A DNA stretch of 39,469 nucleotides from Solirubrobacterales bacterium (GTDB taxonomy: Bacteria > Actinomycetota > Thermoleophilia > Solirubrobacterales > Solirubrobacteraceae): positions 1-39,469 of the forward strand of contig JAOPZW010000037.1 in NCBI GenBank assembly GCA_025963905.1, written 5' to 3'. Both the position numbers and the translations under genes were made by a program. How positions within the stretch are numbered: position 1 is the first letter of the stretch; every line of letters starts with the position of its first letter. The notes below the pieces were generated by a model, which worked only from the letters and a program-made list of their open reading frames with translations, was not told the origin of the DNA and made no database searches. Of the stretch, positions 1-7,824 are shown in pieces.

Positions 1-557
1 CGCGGACGAGCCGGGCGTCGCGCGGCCGGTGCCTCGGGCATCGCGGGGACCGCCGGCGTGGCGGGCGCGACGGGCGCCGGCGGGATGGCCGGCTGCGGGA
101 TGGCGGCAGGCTGCGGGATGGCAGGCGGTTGACCGCCTTGCGCGCCTCCACTCGCCGGCGCCCCGGGATCACCACCTCCGCCGCCCCCGTCCTGTTGGCC
201 CTGGTCGCCCGAGCCCGGGGTCGCCTGACCGCCCGGCTGATCGCCCGGCTGATCGCCCTGGCCACCGCCCCCGCCTCCGTTGTCCTGGCCGTCGCCGCCA
301 TGCCTGCCCGCCTGCCCGTCCTGGCCGTCGCCGTTGTCCTGGCCCGCCTGCCCGTCCTGAGCGGCCCGGCCGCCATGCGCGGGTACGGCAGCCAGGGCTC
401 CCCGCGCCGACGCGCCGCCCGGCCCGGACCGGTCCGCCGCGTCAGCCGATGCGCCCGCTTTCAGCGCGACGGCGACGGCGACGGCGACGATCAGCGCCGC
501 GGCAGCGAGGAGCCGGCGGCTCCGCAGACCAGAGCAATGAGCCAGCAGCGCGAGCAT
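1..557 (-). CDS. Low-complexity Gly/Gln/Asp/Pro-rich secreted protein, C-terminus cut by window edge
   Basis: This frame was read directly on the minus strand. It opens with ATG at 557-555 (MLALLAHCSGLRSRR), followed by a hydrophobic stretch (LLAAAALIVAVAVAVAL) that looks like a signal peptide or N-terminal anchor. The body is compositionally extreme: runs such as GQDNGDGQDGQAG and GDQPGDQPGGQ, then short Gly runs, then a Pro/Ala tail with repeated AIPQPA units. The frame stays open to base 1, so the C-terminus is missing. No catalytic motif is visible. The composition resembles flexible wall-spanning or linker regions of exported proteins. It lies about 70 bases downstream of the NarL-type regulator on the same strand. 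An AAGGAG sits too far upstream (about 25 bases) to be a clear ribosome site, so the start is uncertain. Function unknown. Confidence 0.5.
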   Translation of the reverse strand, partial: MLALLAHCSGLRSRRLLAAAALIVAVAVAVALKAGASADAADRSGPGGASARGALAAVPAHGGRAAQDGQAGQDNGDGQDGQAGRHGGDGQDNGGGGGGQGDQPGDQPGGQATPGSGDQGQQDGGGGGGDPGAPASGGAQGGQPPAIPQPAAIPQPAIPPAPVAPATPAVPAMPEAPAARRPARP

Positions 558-628
558 GACTGCCCGATGATGCGACCGGATGCTCCTTGTTCCAGCCGTC
601 CCGAGGGACAGCCGGCTGCAGGGCGACG

Positions 629-1456
629 CTACTCCGCCGCGACGGGACCGGCGGTGGCCAACCCGCTCGCGAAGGCGTACACCACCAGCTGTGCCCGGTC
701 GCGCGCACCGAGCTTGCGCCGCGCGCGGCTCACGTGCGTCTTGGCGGTCGCCGGGGTGACCACCAGGCGCTCGGCGATCTCGGCGTTGCTCAGGCCGGCC
801 GCCACGAGCCCCATCACCTCCCGTTCGCGTGGCGTGAGCTCGGACAGCTCGGCCGGCGCGCGCCCGGGACTCGCACCCTGGGACAGGCACCGGGCGATGA
901 GCCGCCGGGTCACGTCCGGGTCGAGCACCGCGCCACCATCGGCGACCACGCGCACCGCGCGCAGGAGCTCCAGCTCCTCGCTGTCCTTGACGAGAACCCC
1001 GGTGGCTCCCGCCTCGAGCGCGGCGAGCATGCTCTCGTCGCCGGCGCTGTCGACCAGCAGCACGACACCCATCGATCCGGAGGGCGACTCAGCCAGGATC
1101 CGCCGGGTCGCCTCGAACCCGTCGAGACCGGGCAGCGCGACGTCGATCACCACGACGTCCGGGCGCAGCCTCCGCACGAGGGCCACGAGCTCGTCGCCGC
1201 TCGCGGCCTCGCCGGTGACGGCGATGTCGCGCTGATCTTCGAACAGCCGCCGGAGCCCGGCGCGTATCAGCCGCTGGCCGTCGGCGATGACGGCGCTGAT
1301 CGGCGCGGCCCGGCGGGCTGCGAGGTCGTCAGCGGCCATGAACTCGGCGGGCTCGACGAGGTGCAACCGGCCCACCGCCCCCAGGGGCGGCGGCGTCGCC
1401 GGGTCGGGCCACGGGGGCATCGTCGACGGGGTCATGGAAGCAGCAGGTTCGATCAT
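629..1456 (-). CDS. NarL/FixJ-type response regulator with atypical receiver
   Basis: The protein has 275 residues. After about 50 low-complexity residues comes a receiver domain (roughly 53-170) with the phospho-acceptor position at Asp105 (VVVIDVALPG) and the conserved Lys157 (VLVKDS). A LuxR-type helix-turn-helix follows (about 203-270: ELTPREREVMGLVAAGLSNAEIAERL). The family binds DNA as a phosphorylation-controlled dimer. The acidic pair that binds Mg is reduced: the usual DDH reads DGQ at 59-61. The Thr at the end of strand 4 is replaced by Val. Phosphorylation may therefore be weak or absent. No cognate kinase is adjacent; the upstream same-strand gene is the acyltransferase. The ATG at 1456 has GGTGGAG just before it; a later ATG at 1339 would remove the N-terminal extension but lacks a ribosome site. 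Confidence 0.85.
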   Translation of the reverse strand: MIEPAASMTPSTMPPWPDPATPPPLGAVGRLHLVEPAEFMAADDLAARRAAPISAVIADGQRLIRAGLRRLFEDQRDIAVTGEAASGDELVALVRRLRPDVVVIDVALPGLDGFEATRRILAESPSGSMGVVLLVDSAGDESMLAALEAGATGVLVKDSEELELLRAVRVVADGGAVLDPDVTRRLIARCLSQGASPGRAPAELSELTPREREVMGLVAAGLSNAEIAERLVVTPATAKTHVSRARRKLGARDRAQLVVYAFASGLATAGPVAAE

Positions 1457-1516
1457 CGCTCCACCGTTGTACGCCGGCGGCGTTGCAGCGACATTGCCGT
1501 TGCCGGGCCGATCGGA

Positions 1517-2839
1517 TCAGCGGCCGCCCACCGCTGCGCTGGTCTCCGCGAGCAGCACGTCGCGGTAGATGCCCGCGAAGGCCTTCGCGGCATCGTGGTC
1601 GAACTGCGCATGGCGGTAGCGCAGGGCGACGTGCAGCCTCCCCTCGAGCGTCAGGACGCCGAACGAGGCCCCCAGCGGCATCCGGCCGGGCGGCGACAAC
1701 CACAGCCCGCGCACCTCCCCGGCATCCCCGAGCGGCGGCAGGCCGTCGACGACCCCGAGGTTGGAGAGCGACGCCGTGTCGACGACGACATCGCCGGTGA
1801 GCGCGATCAGGTTCTGCAAGCGGCGCTTGGCCCCGACGGTCAGCGTGGCCGGACCGGCGAGGAGGTCCACCACCATGCCGCCCAGGCCGTCGCGCTTGAT
1901 CGTCGCGGTGCGCCGGCGGGTGGCCTCGATGGCTTCCGGAAGGGTCTCGTGCTCGTGCGCCGCCAGCGAGACGGTCACGTAGGACGCGAGGTTGGCGACG
2001 ACATCGGTGCGCCAGTCGCATGGCCGCAGGTTCATCGGGACCGAGATCGAGACCCGCCCCGCGGGGACGCCGTGCTCGTGGTTCCAGCGTGTGATCGCCA
2101 TCGCGAGCGCCGCCACGAGCAGATCGTTGACCGTCGCGTCCGGCGGGCGCTGATCCACGATCGTCGCGGTCTCGTCCCGCAAGAAGGAGAGCAGCTCGAA
2201 CCCGTAGGCGGCGCGCTCGTCGCCGCCGTCACGCGCGAGCCGCGCGACCGGCACCGCCTGGGTCAGCGCGTGGCGGGCGAGCGCGCGAGCCCGCACCATG
2301 CGCTCAGCCGCGGACGCGGCGCCGGCGAGCTCCCGGACGTCGCGGACGGCGAGCGGATCGACGGGCGGGTCGGGGTCCTCCTCGTGAGCGTAGGCGTGCA
2401 GGATCGACCGCATCAGCCTGGCCGCACCCATCCCGTCGACCGCCGCATGGTTGATGTTGAGGACGAGCGCATCGCCATCCGGCACATGCGCGAGGAGCAC
2501 CGCGAACGGGGGCGCGACGTCCAGCGAGGGGCTGAAGGCGAAGTGGCGCTCGCGCGCCTGGTCGAGCATCGCCTCGTCGTCGCACGCCGCGATGTGCAGG
2601 GGCACCTCGCTCAGATCGTCGAGGATCTCCCACCGGTGGCTGCGATCGGTCCTGCGCGACTCGGCCAGCCGCGCACGAGCGATCGGATGGTGCTGGACGG
2701 CGCCTGCCAGCGCCGCGGCGAGACGATCGGGATCCAGCCGGCCGGTCACGCGGGCTTCCACGTGGACGACCCAGGGCTCCTCGCGGCGGTCGAGGGCGAG
2801 GTACAGCTCGTCCAGCAGATTCAACGGCGTGTTCTGCAC
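1517..2839 (-). CDS. Condensation/WS-DGAT-like acyltransferase
   Basis: The protein has 440 residues with the fold signature of the CoA-dependent acyltransferase superfamily (condensation domains, PapA-type and wax ester synthase/diacylglycerol acyltransferases). The active-site motif HxxxDG is present as HAAVDG at 131-136; the first His of the classical HHxxxDG is Asn130. A second conserved block, VPMNLRP followed by VVANLASYVTVSL, matches the region after the second half-domain begins. SNLGVVDGLPPLG near 345-360 is typical of standalone family members. Such enzymes move acyl groups from a thioester donor to an alcohol or amine acceptor; the substrate cannot be read from sequence. The start is GTG with GGAGA about 10 bases upstream. 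It may be cotranscribed with the response regulator downstream (60-base gap). A lipase lies upstream, giving a lipid-related neighbourhood. Confidence 0.75.
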   Translation of the reverse strand: MQNTPLNLLDELYLALDRREEPWVVHVEARVTGRLDPDRLAAALAGAVQHHPIARARLAESRRTDRSHRWEILDDLSEVPLHIAACDDEAMLDQARERHFAFSPSLDVAPPFAVLLAHVPDGDALVLNINHAAVDGMGAARLMRSILHAYAHEEDPDPPVDPLAVRDVRELAGAASAAERMVRARALARHALTQAVPVARLARDGGDERAAYGFELLSFLRDETATIVDQRPPDATVNDLLVAALAMAITRWNHEHGVPAGRVSISVPMNLRPCDWRTDVVANLASYVTVSLAAHEHETLPEAIEATRRRTATIKRDGLGGMVVDLLAGPATLTVGAKRRLQNLIALTGDVVVDTASLSNLGVVDGLPPLGDAGEVRGLWLSPPGRMPLGASFGVLTLEGRLHVALRYRHAQFDHDAAKAFAGIYRDVLLAETSAAVGGR

Positions 2840-2955
2840 GGGAGGTCTCCGCGGTGGTGTCCGGATCCATGCTCCCGAGCCCCATCACGCTTGTCGTCGT
2901 CCCAACGGCACGTTCCCACTGCGCCTGCGGGCCCGGCCCCGCGGCTGCGCGCTGC

Positions 2956-3810
2956 TCAGCAGACCGGTCTGAACCCCGGCCGGGCGGGCCCGTTGACCGC
3001 GAGCGCGTTCTCGACCCACTGCAGCGCGACCGGATCCGTCGGGACGTTGAGGTGATCGACGCCGTCGTCCGGACAGCGATCCTGGAGCGTGACGTTGGTG
3101 ACGCGCGCGCGGGGACCTCGAAGGAAGGCCGACTCGTACGGGGTGACGACCGCGTCGAAGCGCGTCTGGATGACGGTGTAGTCGACGGGCGGAGGCGCCT
3201 CGACTCCAGCGTTGAGCCCAGCGAGGAACGTCGAGCCCCACGCGAGCTGCTGGCCACATGCGGTGCAGCCGGTGAGCTGGCCGACCAGCGCCATCAGGTT
3301 CGTCGTCCCGTGGTTGGACGGCGACAGCGCGACGAGGTCGCTGACCTTGCGGGCTCCACCGAGGCGCTTGATGTAGTAGCGCGGCATCATGCCCCCTTCC
3401 GAATGGCCGACGATGGCCACGCGATGGGCGCCCGTCCGGGCCAGGATGCGGTCCACGTCCCGCGCAAGCTGGTGGGCCGATCGCGCGATGTCGCCGGTGC
3501 CCGCGTTGCCGTAGTCGATGGTGAAGACGCAATAGCCGAGCCGGGCGAGGGCGGGCGCCATCGTGCTCCACGACGTCGCGGCGAACGTGCCCGGCACGAG
3601 CATCACCGGGTCGGGGTGCTGGGCCGGCGGCCTGCAACGCGCCGAGTTCACGACCGTGGCCGGCGGCGGCGCCACCACCTTGGGCGGCGCCGGCCGCTGG
3701 ACGGTCACGCCCGGCCCGTGGCGGTGCCCGGGGCGAAGCGTACGAGCGGCGTAGGCCAACCCGGCGCTCACGACCACCACCGCGACGAGGAAGAGCGCCA
3801 GGTGCTTCAC
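2956..3810 (-). CDS. Secreted triacylglycerol lipase/esterase
   Basis: From a GTG start the protein has 284 residues. It begins KHLALFLVAVVVVSAGLAYA, a clear signal peptide, then a Pro-rich linker to about residue 60. The alpha/beta hydrolase domain starts at VMLVPGTFA (oxyanion region); the nucleophile is Ser137 in GHSEGG, and a late DHLNVPTD carries the likely catalytic His. Paired Cys residues (TGCTACGQQ, and CPDDG with the C-terminal Cys) suggest disulfides, fitting export. This arrangement matches actinobacterial secreted lipases of the EstA/LipA type. The GTG overlaps the stop codon of the upstream regulator in a GTGA junction. A longer reading frame extends upstream to 3954 but lies inside the regulator gene, so the GTG at 3810 is preferred. 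Confidence 0.85.
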   Translation of the reverse strand: MKHLALFLVAVVVVSAGLAYAARTLRPGHRHGPGVTVQRPAPPKVVAPPPATVVNSARCRPPAQHPDPVMLVPGTFAATSWSTMAPALARLGYCVFTIDYGNAGTGDIARSAHQLARDVDRILARTGAHRVAIVGHSEGGMMPRYYIKRLGGARKVSDLVALSPSNHGTTNLMALVGQLTGCTACGQQLAWGSTFLAGLNAGVEAPPPVDYTVIQTRFDAVVTPYESAFLRGPRARVTNVTLQDRCPDDGVDHLNVPTDPVALQWVENALAVNGPARPGFRPVC

Positions 3811-4640
3811 CGCACGATCCTCAGGGTGGCGCGCAGCTGGCCCAGCCGGCTGGCGGCGAGCGCGCGTCGCGGGTCGTCGAAGGGCAGGTCCGCGAGGAAG
3901 CGCTTGAGACCGGGCCGGTCGTCGCGACCCGAGCTGCTCTCCAGCCACGCCCACAGGGCTTCCCGGTCCTCGGTGGCGATCACCGCCCGGCGGACCCAGG
4001 CGTCGAGCTCCTCGCGCAGCTCGACGACGCCGGGCGCCTCGGAGCGCGGCAGCAGGGGGCCCGGGTATTGCTCCGCGGCGCGCCGCGGATCGCCGGCGCG
4101 CAGATGGGCCTGAACGGTCAGGAAGTCGGCATCGATCGACAGCGTGAGCCCGTCACGGCCGGCGTTCAGCCACGGTCCCATCAGCTTGCGCAGGCGGAAG
4201 AGCTCGGTGCGGACGGTCCCGGGCCTGCCGCGCTCGCCGTACAGCGCGAGCGCCAGCTCCTCCGTGGTCATCGCCGTCCGGCGCGCCCCGAGCAGGACCA
4301 CGATCTCCGTGTGACGTCGGGTCAACGGGAGGTCCCGGCCGCTGAGTCGCAGCAGGCCGCGGTCGATGTCGAGGCTCTCCAGGACCGGTGGCGTCGCATG
4401 CCCGGCGGCCGCGGGGACGGCCTGCAGCGGGCGCGTGGCCGGGGCGGCGGTCGCCACGCGGGCGCGGACGGCCGCCAGTCGCCGGCTCCAGGCGTCGAGC
4501 TGGGCTTCCAGCGCCAGCAGCTCGTGGTCGGGCGCGGCCGACGCCGCGCCGGCGGCGTGGGCGACGACGTCGCGCAGCTCGGCCCGCGCCCGCGCCCCGC
4601 GCGCGGCCAGGGTCGCCGGCGACGTAATGGTCGTGGTCAT
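3807..4640 (-). CDS. Winged-helix transcriptional regulator
   Basis: The protein has 277 residues from ATG 4640, which has GGGAGGA about 12 bases upstream. An N-terminal helical region (to about 75) is followed by a winged-helix DNA-binding segment: LTRRHTEIVVLLGARRTAMTTEELALAL then VRTELFRLRKLMGPWL. This segment resembles the output domain of actinobacterial GAF-domain regulators, but no GAF domain is present here, so the signal-sensing part is missing or replaced. The C-terminal 90 residues are helical and match that family's tail. Its last codon overlaps the start of the secreted lipase gene, indicating translational coupling and possibly a regulatory link. It is divergent from pyruvate kinase, sharing a 208-base intergenic region. 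A longer frame to 4889 would intrude into the pyk gene and is rejected. Confidence 0.7.
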   Translation of the reverse strand: MTTTITSPATLAARGARARAELRDVVAHAAGAASAAPDHELLALEAQLDAWSRRLAAVRARVATAAPATRPLQAVPAAAGHATPPVLESLDIDRGLLRLSGRDLPLTRRHTEIVVLLGARRTAMTTEELALALYGERGRPGTVRTELFRLRKLMGPWLNAGRDGLTLSIDADFLTVQAHLRAGDPRRAAEQYPGPLLPRSEAPGVVELREELDAWVRRAVIATEDREALWAWLESSSGRDDRPGLKRFLADLPFDDPRRALAASRLGQLRATLRIVR

Positions 4641-4820
4641 GGTGCGTATCGGTCCTCCCTCGACTGTCGCCGACTGTGCCAGCGACCAGAGGGCCTCGCA
4701 TCGGGGAACCCGCGCGGCCCGGTCCCCGGTCGTGGTCCCTAGTGGCCCTTCCGGCGGTGCCCCGCGGGCGCGTCCGGCACCGGCGGGACAGGTCCGCTCC
4801 GCCCTGCGGGACAGCGCCGG

Positions 4821-4837
4821 GCCGGGAAGATCCCGGC
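4821..4837 (+). promoter_or_regulatory. Small hairpin in the pyruvate kinase leader
   Basis: A perfect 7-bp stem (GCCGGGA / TCCCGGC) with an AGA loop ends 11 bases before the GTG start of pyruvate kinase. It covers the only purine-rich stretch that could act as a ribosome site (GGGAAG). It could modulate translation or be chance in GC-rich DNA. Confidence 0.25.
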
Positions 4838-4848
4838 ACGCTGGCGGC

Positions 4849-6270
4849 GTGCCCGACCTGCGCCGCCGGAAGACCAAGATCGTGGCCACGCTGGGACCGG
4901 CGACCGACCCGCCCGGGATCCTCGACGCCCTCGTGTCGGCGGGACTCGACTGCGCCCGCCTGAACTGCTCGCACGGAACGACCGAAGACCTGATCCGCCG
5001 GGCGGAGGCGGTCCGCGCGGCGGCGCAGCGCGCCGGACGGCCGGTCGGGCTGCTCTTCGACCTTCAAGGGCCCAAGCTGCGCCTCTCGAAGGGCACGTCC
5101 GAGCGACGCGTCGTCGTCGGCGAGGCGATCACGTTCAGCTCGAGTGGACGGCCCGACGCGCCCGGCCACGCCGGCGTCGACTTCGCCGGCTTCGCCCGTC
5201 TGGTGACCGAACGCTCCGAGATCGTGATCGGCGACGGGGTGCCCCGCTTCGCCGTCGAGCGCACCGACGAGGACGAGGTCCTGGCACGAGCCGTCTCGGC
5301 CGGTCCGATCGCGCCGCGCAAGGGCATCAGCGTGGTGCACGCTCGGCCGGAGCTGCCGGCGGTCACGGACAAGGACGTATCCGACCTCGACGCCGCCATG
5401 GCCGCCCGGGCCGACTTCGTCGCGCTCTCGTTCGTCCGGTCGGCGGCCGACATCGAGGAGCTCCGCGATCGCCTGCGCGCGGGCGGGTCGCGGGCCCGGA
5501 TCGTGGCCAAGATCGAGACCGTCGACGGGTACGAGGCCCTCGACCAGATCGTCGACGCGGCCGACGGGATCATGGTCGCCCGCGGCGACTTCGGGGTCAC
5601 GGCCGGACTGGCACGCGTGCCCCTGATGCAGAAGGACACGATCTCCCGGGCCACCCAGGCGGGCAAGTTCGTCATCACGGCCACCCAGATGCTCGAGTCG
5701 ATGATCGATGCGCCGGAGCCCACGCGCGCCGAGGTCGCCGACGTGGCCAACGCCGTGATCGACGGCACCTCGGCCGTCATGCTGTCCGCGGAGACCGGGA
5801 TCGGGAGGCACCCGGTCGAGGCGGTGCGCGTGATGTCGCTGGTCGCCGCGGCTGCCGAGGAGAGCCCCGTCATCCATGGCCGCGCCCGGGTCGCGCTCCA
5901 CGGCGACATCACGTCCCGCGCGGTGATGCACGCGGCCGTCATGCTGGCCGACGAGCTCGAAGCCCGCGTCCTCGTGGTGCCGACGGAGACCGGTGGCGCG
6001 GTCCGCGCCTGTGCGAAGTTCCGCCCGGACACCCGGATCGTGGCCCTCGCCCACGATCCGGTCGTCGCCGACCAGCTCACGCTCGAGTGGGGCGTCCAGC
6101 CCCTCGCGGTCGATGTCGGCGGCTCGCCCAAGGAGCTGATCGAGCAGGCGCTCGTCATCACCGGTGAGCTCGGCTCGCTGGCGAGCGGAGACCGGGTCGT
6201 CCTCACCGCCGGGCCGCGGACGTTCTCCTCGGGCGGAACGAACGCGATCGTCGTGCGCGAGCTTCCGTGA
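4849..6270 (+). CDS. pyk: Pyruvate kinase
   Basis: Converts phosphoenolpyruvate and ADP to pyruvate and ATP, the last step of glycolysis, in the cytoplasm. From the GTG start the protein has 473 residues, normal for bacterial enzymes. Visible features are RKTKIVATLGPAT at the N-terminus; the substrate-binding Arg37, Asn39 and Ser41 (RLNCSHG); FDLQGPKLR; the signature IVAKIE with Lys221 and Glu223; RGD at 245-247; and ITATQMLESM with Thr279. The B-domain lid lies around 80-165. The C-terminal allosteric domain covers about 340-473. The loop after RGD reads FGVTAG instead of the common LGVEIP, so effector or metal details may differ. The start is placed by homology to the KTKIV segment; upstream in-frame sequence is not conserved-looking. 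Divergent from the regulator at 4640. Confidence 0.95.
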   Translation: MPDLRRRKTKIVATLGPATDPPGILDALVSAGLDCARLNCSHGTTEDLIRRAEAVRAAAQRAGRPVGLLFDLQGPKLRLSKGTSERRVVVGEAITFSSSGRPDAPGHAGVDFAGFARLVTERSEIVIGDGVPRFAVERTDEDEVLARAVSAGPIAPRKGISVVHARPELPAVTDKDVSDLDAAMAARADFVALSFVRSAADIEELRDRLRAGGSRARIVAKIETVDGYEALDQIVDAADGIMVARGDFGVTAGLARVPLMQKDTISRATQAGKFVITATQMLESMIDAPEPTRAEVADVANAVIDGTSAVMLSAETGIGRHPVEAVRVMSLVAAAAEESPVIHGRARVALHGDITSRAVMHAAVMLADELEARVLVVPTETGGAVRACAKFRPDTRIVALAHDPVVADQLTLEWGVQPLAVDVGGSPKELIEQALVITGELGSLASGDRVVLTAGPRTFSSGGTNAIVVRELP

Positions 6271-6303
6271 CAAGCGCCGGCGCGTCCCTTGCGCCAGGCA
6301 GGA

Positions 6304-6319
6304 CCGTCCCCGGGGACGG
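6304..6319. promoter_or_regulatory. 16-bp perfect palindrome upstream of small secreted protein gene
   Basis: CCGTCCCC followed directly by GGGGACGG forms a perfect palindrome between pyruvate kinase (stop at 6270) and the small secreted protein (start 6385). It could be an operator for a dimeric regulator or part of a weak terminator. No T-tract follows. Confidence 0.25.
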
Positions 6320-6384
6320 CCATCACGAGGCGCTGCGGCGACCACGCTAGGTGGGACAACGAGTCCCTCGAAGGGAGACAGAAG

Positions 6385-6750
6385 ATGGTGCCCATCAGCA
6401 AGCGCGCGGCAGGCGTCGGCGCCGCCGTGGCCATGATCGCTACGGCCGGTCCGGTCGCCGTGGCCGGCGCTGCGACCGTCCCCGTCAGGCCGCCGGCGAT
6501 CGTCGCGAGCGTGAACACCCAGAACCCGTACGGCGCGACCTGGAAGGCCGGGATCGACCAGGCGAGCGCCCCCTTCCAGGCCGGGGCCCAGGCGGCGATC
6601 GGCGGCTGGAACGCCGGGGCCGATGCGGCCGTCGGCGGCTGGAACGCCGGATTGACCGCCCTCGGAGCCCCGTTCCAGCTCGCGGTGTCGACGGCTGGCC
6701 CGTTCGGCCTCCACGGAGCGGTGGTGGCGCCGCTGACCACGACCCCGTAA
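6385..6750 (+). CDS. Small secreted protein of the Gly/Pro-motif family
   Basis: The protein has 121 residues. Start ATG is preceded by AAGGGAG at 6371-6377. An N-terminal signal peptide (KRAAGVGAAVAMIATAGPVAVAGAA) gives a mature protein of about 90 residues. The mature part has two near-identical GGWNAG units separated by ADAAV (about 78-93) and ends with GPFGLHG, a motif echoed in the proteins at 16503-16868 and 18080-18430. It is Ala/Gly-rich with no Cys and no recognised domain. It is identical in length to the 16503-16868 product and has a similar N-terminus (RAAGV.AAV against RSAGVAAAL), so the two are probably distant paralogues. A perfect palindrome follows as a terminator, so it appears to be a separate transcription unit. 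Function unknown; probably envelope or extracellular. Confidence 0.7.
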   Translation: MVPISKRAAGVGAAVAMIATAGPVAVAGAATVPVRPPAIVASVNTQNPYGATWKAGIDQASAPFQAGAQAAIGGWNAGADAAVGGWNAGLTALGAPFQLAVSTAGPFGLHGAVVAPLTTTP

Positions 6751-6762
6751 CCGGCGGATCGA

Positions 6763-6790
6763 AGCCGCCGGCGGCGCGCCGCCGGCGGCT
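6763..6790. terminator. Perfect 28-base palindrome, probable terminator
   Basis: AGCCGCCGGCGGC-GC-GCCGCCGGCGGCT is a perfect inverted repeat starting 12 bases after the stop codon of the small secreted protein. The stem is all G/C except the outermost pair. There is no T-run after it, which is usual for terminators in very GC-rich actinobacteria. Confidence 0.6.
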
Positions 6791-6903
6791 GCCTCGTCCG
6801 CTTGCCGGGAACCCGAGCCCGGCCTACGGACCTTCCGGCCGGTCGACGCTGGCTCGCCGGCCAGCACCCCTGACCCTCTCGAAGCCGGAGGCTGTGCCCG
6901 GAC

Positions 6904-7824
6904 ATGAGCGATCCATTCGATGACGCCTGCGAGGTCCCGGTTGCCGGCGGCACCCTGATGGTCGCGCGAGCCGGGCGGCCCGTGGAGGAGGCCGACGGCG
7001 TCGTGCTCGCCGTCCACGGCATCTCGGCTTCGCATCGGGCGTGGGCCTCGGTCGCGCGTGAGCTCGCCGCGACGACGACGGCCTGCCTCCTCGTGCCGGA
7101 CCTGCGCGGGCGGGGCGGGAGCGCGGGGCTCCCGCAGCCGTACGGGATCGCCGCCCACGTCGCCGATCTCCTGGCGGTCCTCGACTTCTTCGGCGTGGAC
7201 TCGGCGGTGCTCGCCGGTCACTCCATGGGTGCATACGTCGCGGCGCGCCTGGCGGCCGAGCACCCCGAGCGCGTGTCCTCGCTCGTCCTCGTCGACGGCG
7301 GCCTCCCGATCGCGCTCCCCCCCAACGAGGACCCCGAGGAGCTCCTCGGCGCGATCCTCGGCTCGTCGCTCGCCCGGCTCGGTGTGACGTTCGCCAAGCA
7401 GGACGACTACCTGATGATGTGGCGCTTGCATCCCGCGTTCGCGGGGCCGTGGGACGACGACATCGAGGCCTACCTCACCTATGACCTGGTCGGCGCCGGC
7501 GACGCCAAGCGCCCGGACGCGGTTCGCAGCATCACGTCGGGGACCGCGGTGCGGACCGACGGGAGGGAGATGCTGCTCGACGACGCGACGCGGACGGCGC
7601 TGATGGACGTGCAGGCGCCGGTGCGCCTCCTGCTCGCTCCGCGCGGACTGCTCGACGGCGATCCGCTGCTGCCGCGAGACGTGGTCGACGAGTTCGTCGC
7701 GGACCACCCGCAGACCCGAGTCGAAGAGGTCGACGACACCAATCACTACAGCGTGCTCCTGGGTCCGGGGCGCGGCGCCGGGAGGGTGACGAGCGCGATC
7801 GCCGCCGCGCTCGCCGAGGCATGA
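6904..7824 (+). CDS. Alpha/beta hydrolase
   Basis: The protein has 306 residues, with GGAGG about 13 bases before the ATG. The fold is shown by LAVHGIS (oxyanion loop, about 39-45), PDLRGRGGS, the nucleophile elbow GHSMG at about 104-108, [12 protein letters not shown] with a possible acid, and NHYSVLL carrying the catalytic His near the C-terminus. No signal peptide is present, so it is cytoplasmic. Its ATGA stop/start overlap with the CoA-transferase gene indicates cotranslation. It may cleave an ester, lactone or thioester linked to CoA-transferase metabolism, but the substrate cannot be assigned. The family also contains dehalogenases, epoxide hydrolases and C-C hydrolases. Confidence 0.85.
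   Translation: MSDPFDDACEVPVAGGTLMVARAGRPVEEADGVVLAVHGISASHRAWASVARELAATTTACLLVPDLRGRGGSAGLPQPYGIAAHVADLLAVLDFFGVDSAVLAGHSMGAYVAARLAAEHPERVSSLVLVDGGLPIALPPNEDPEELLGAILGSSLARLGVTFAKQDDYLMMWRLHPAFAGPWDDDIEAYLTYDLVGAGDAKRPDAVRSITSGTAVRTDGREMLLDDATRTALMDVQAPVRLLLAPRGLLDGDPLLPRDVVDEFVADHPQTRVEEVDDTNHYSVLLGPGRGAGRVTSAIAAALAEA

Noticed and set aside
587-3055. 822-residue open frame on the plus strand
   Set aside because: It lies antisense to the response regulator and acyltransferase, which have clear family motifs. The translation is Arg/His/Gly-rich with no domain; long antisense frames are common at this GC content.
3811-3954. 48-residue extension of the lipase upstream of GTG 3810
   Set aside because: It lies inside the regulator gene and would bury the signal peptide; GTG 3810 gives a proper exported protein.
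4641-4889. 83-residue N-terminal extension of the winged-helix regulator
   Set aside because: It overlaps the pyk start and is Arg/Pro/Gly-rich without conserved look; the ATG at 4640 has a good ribosome site.
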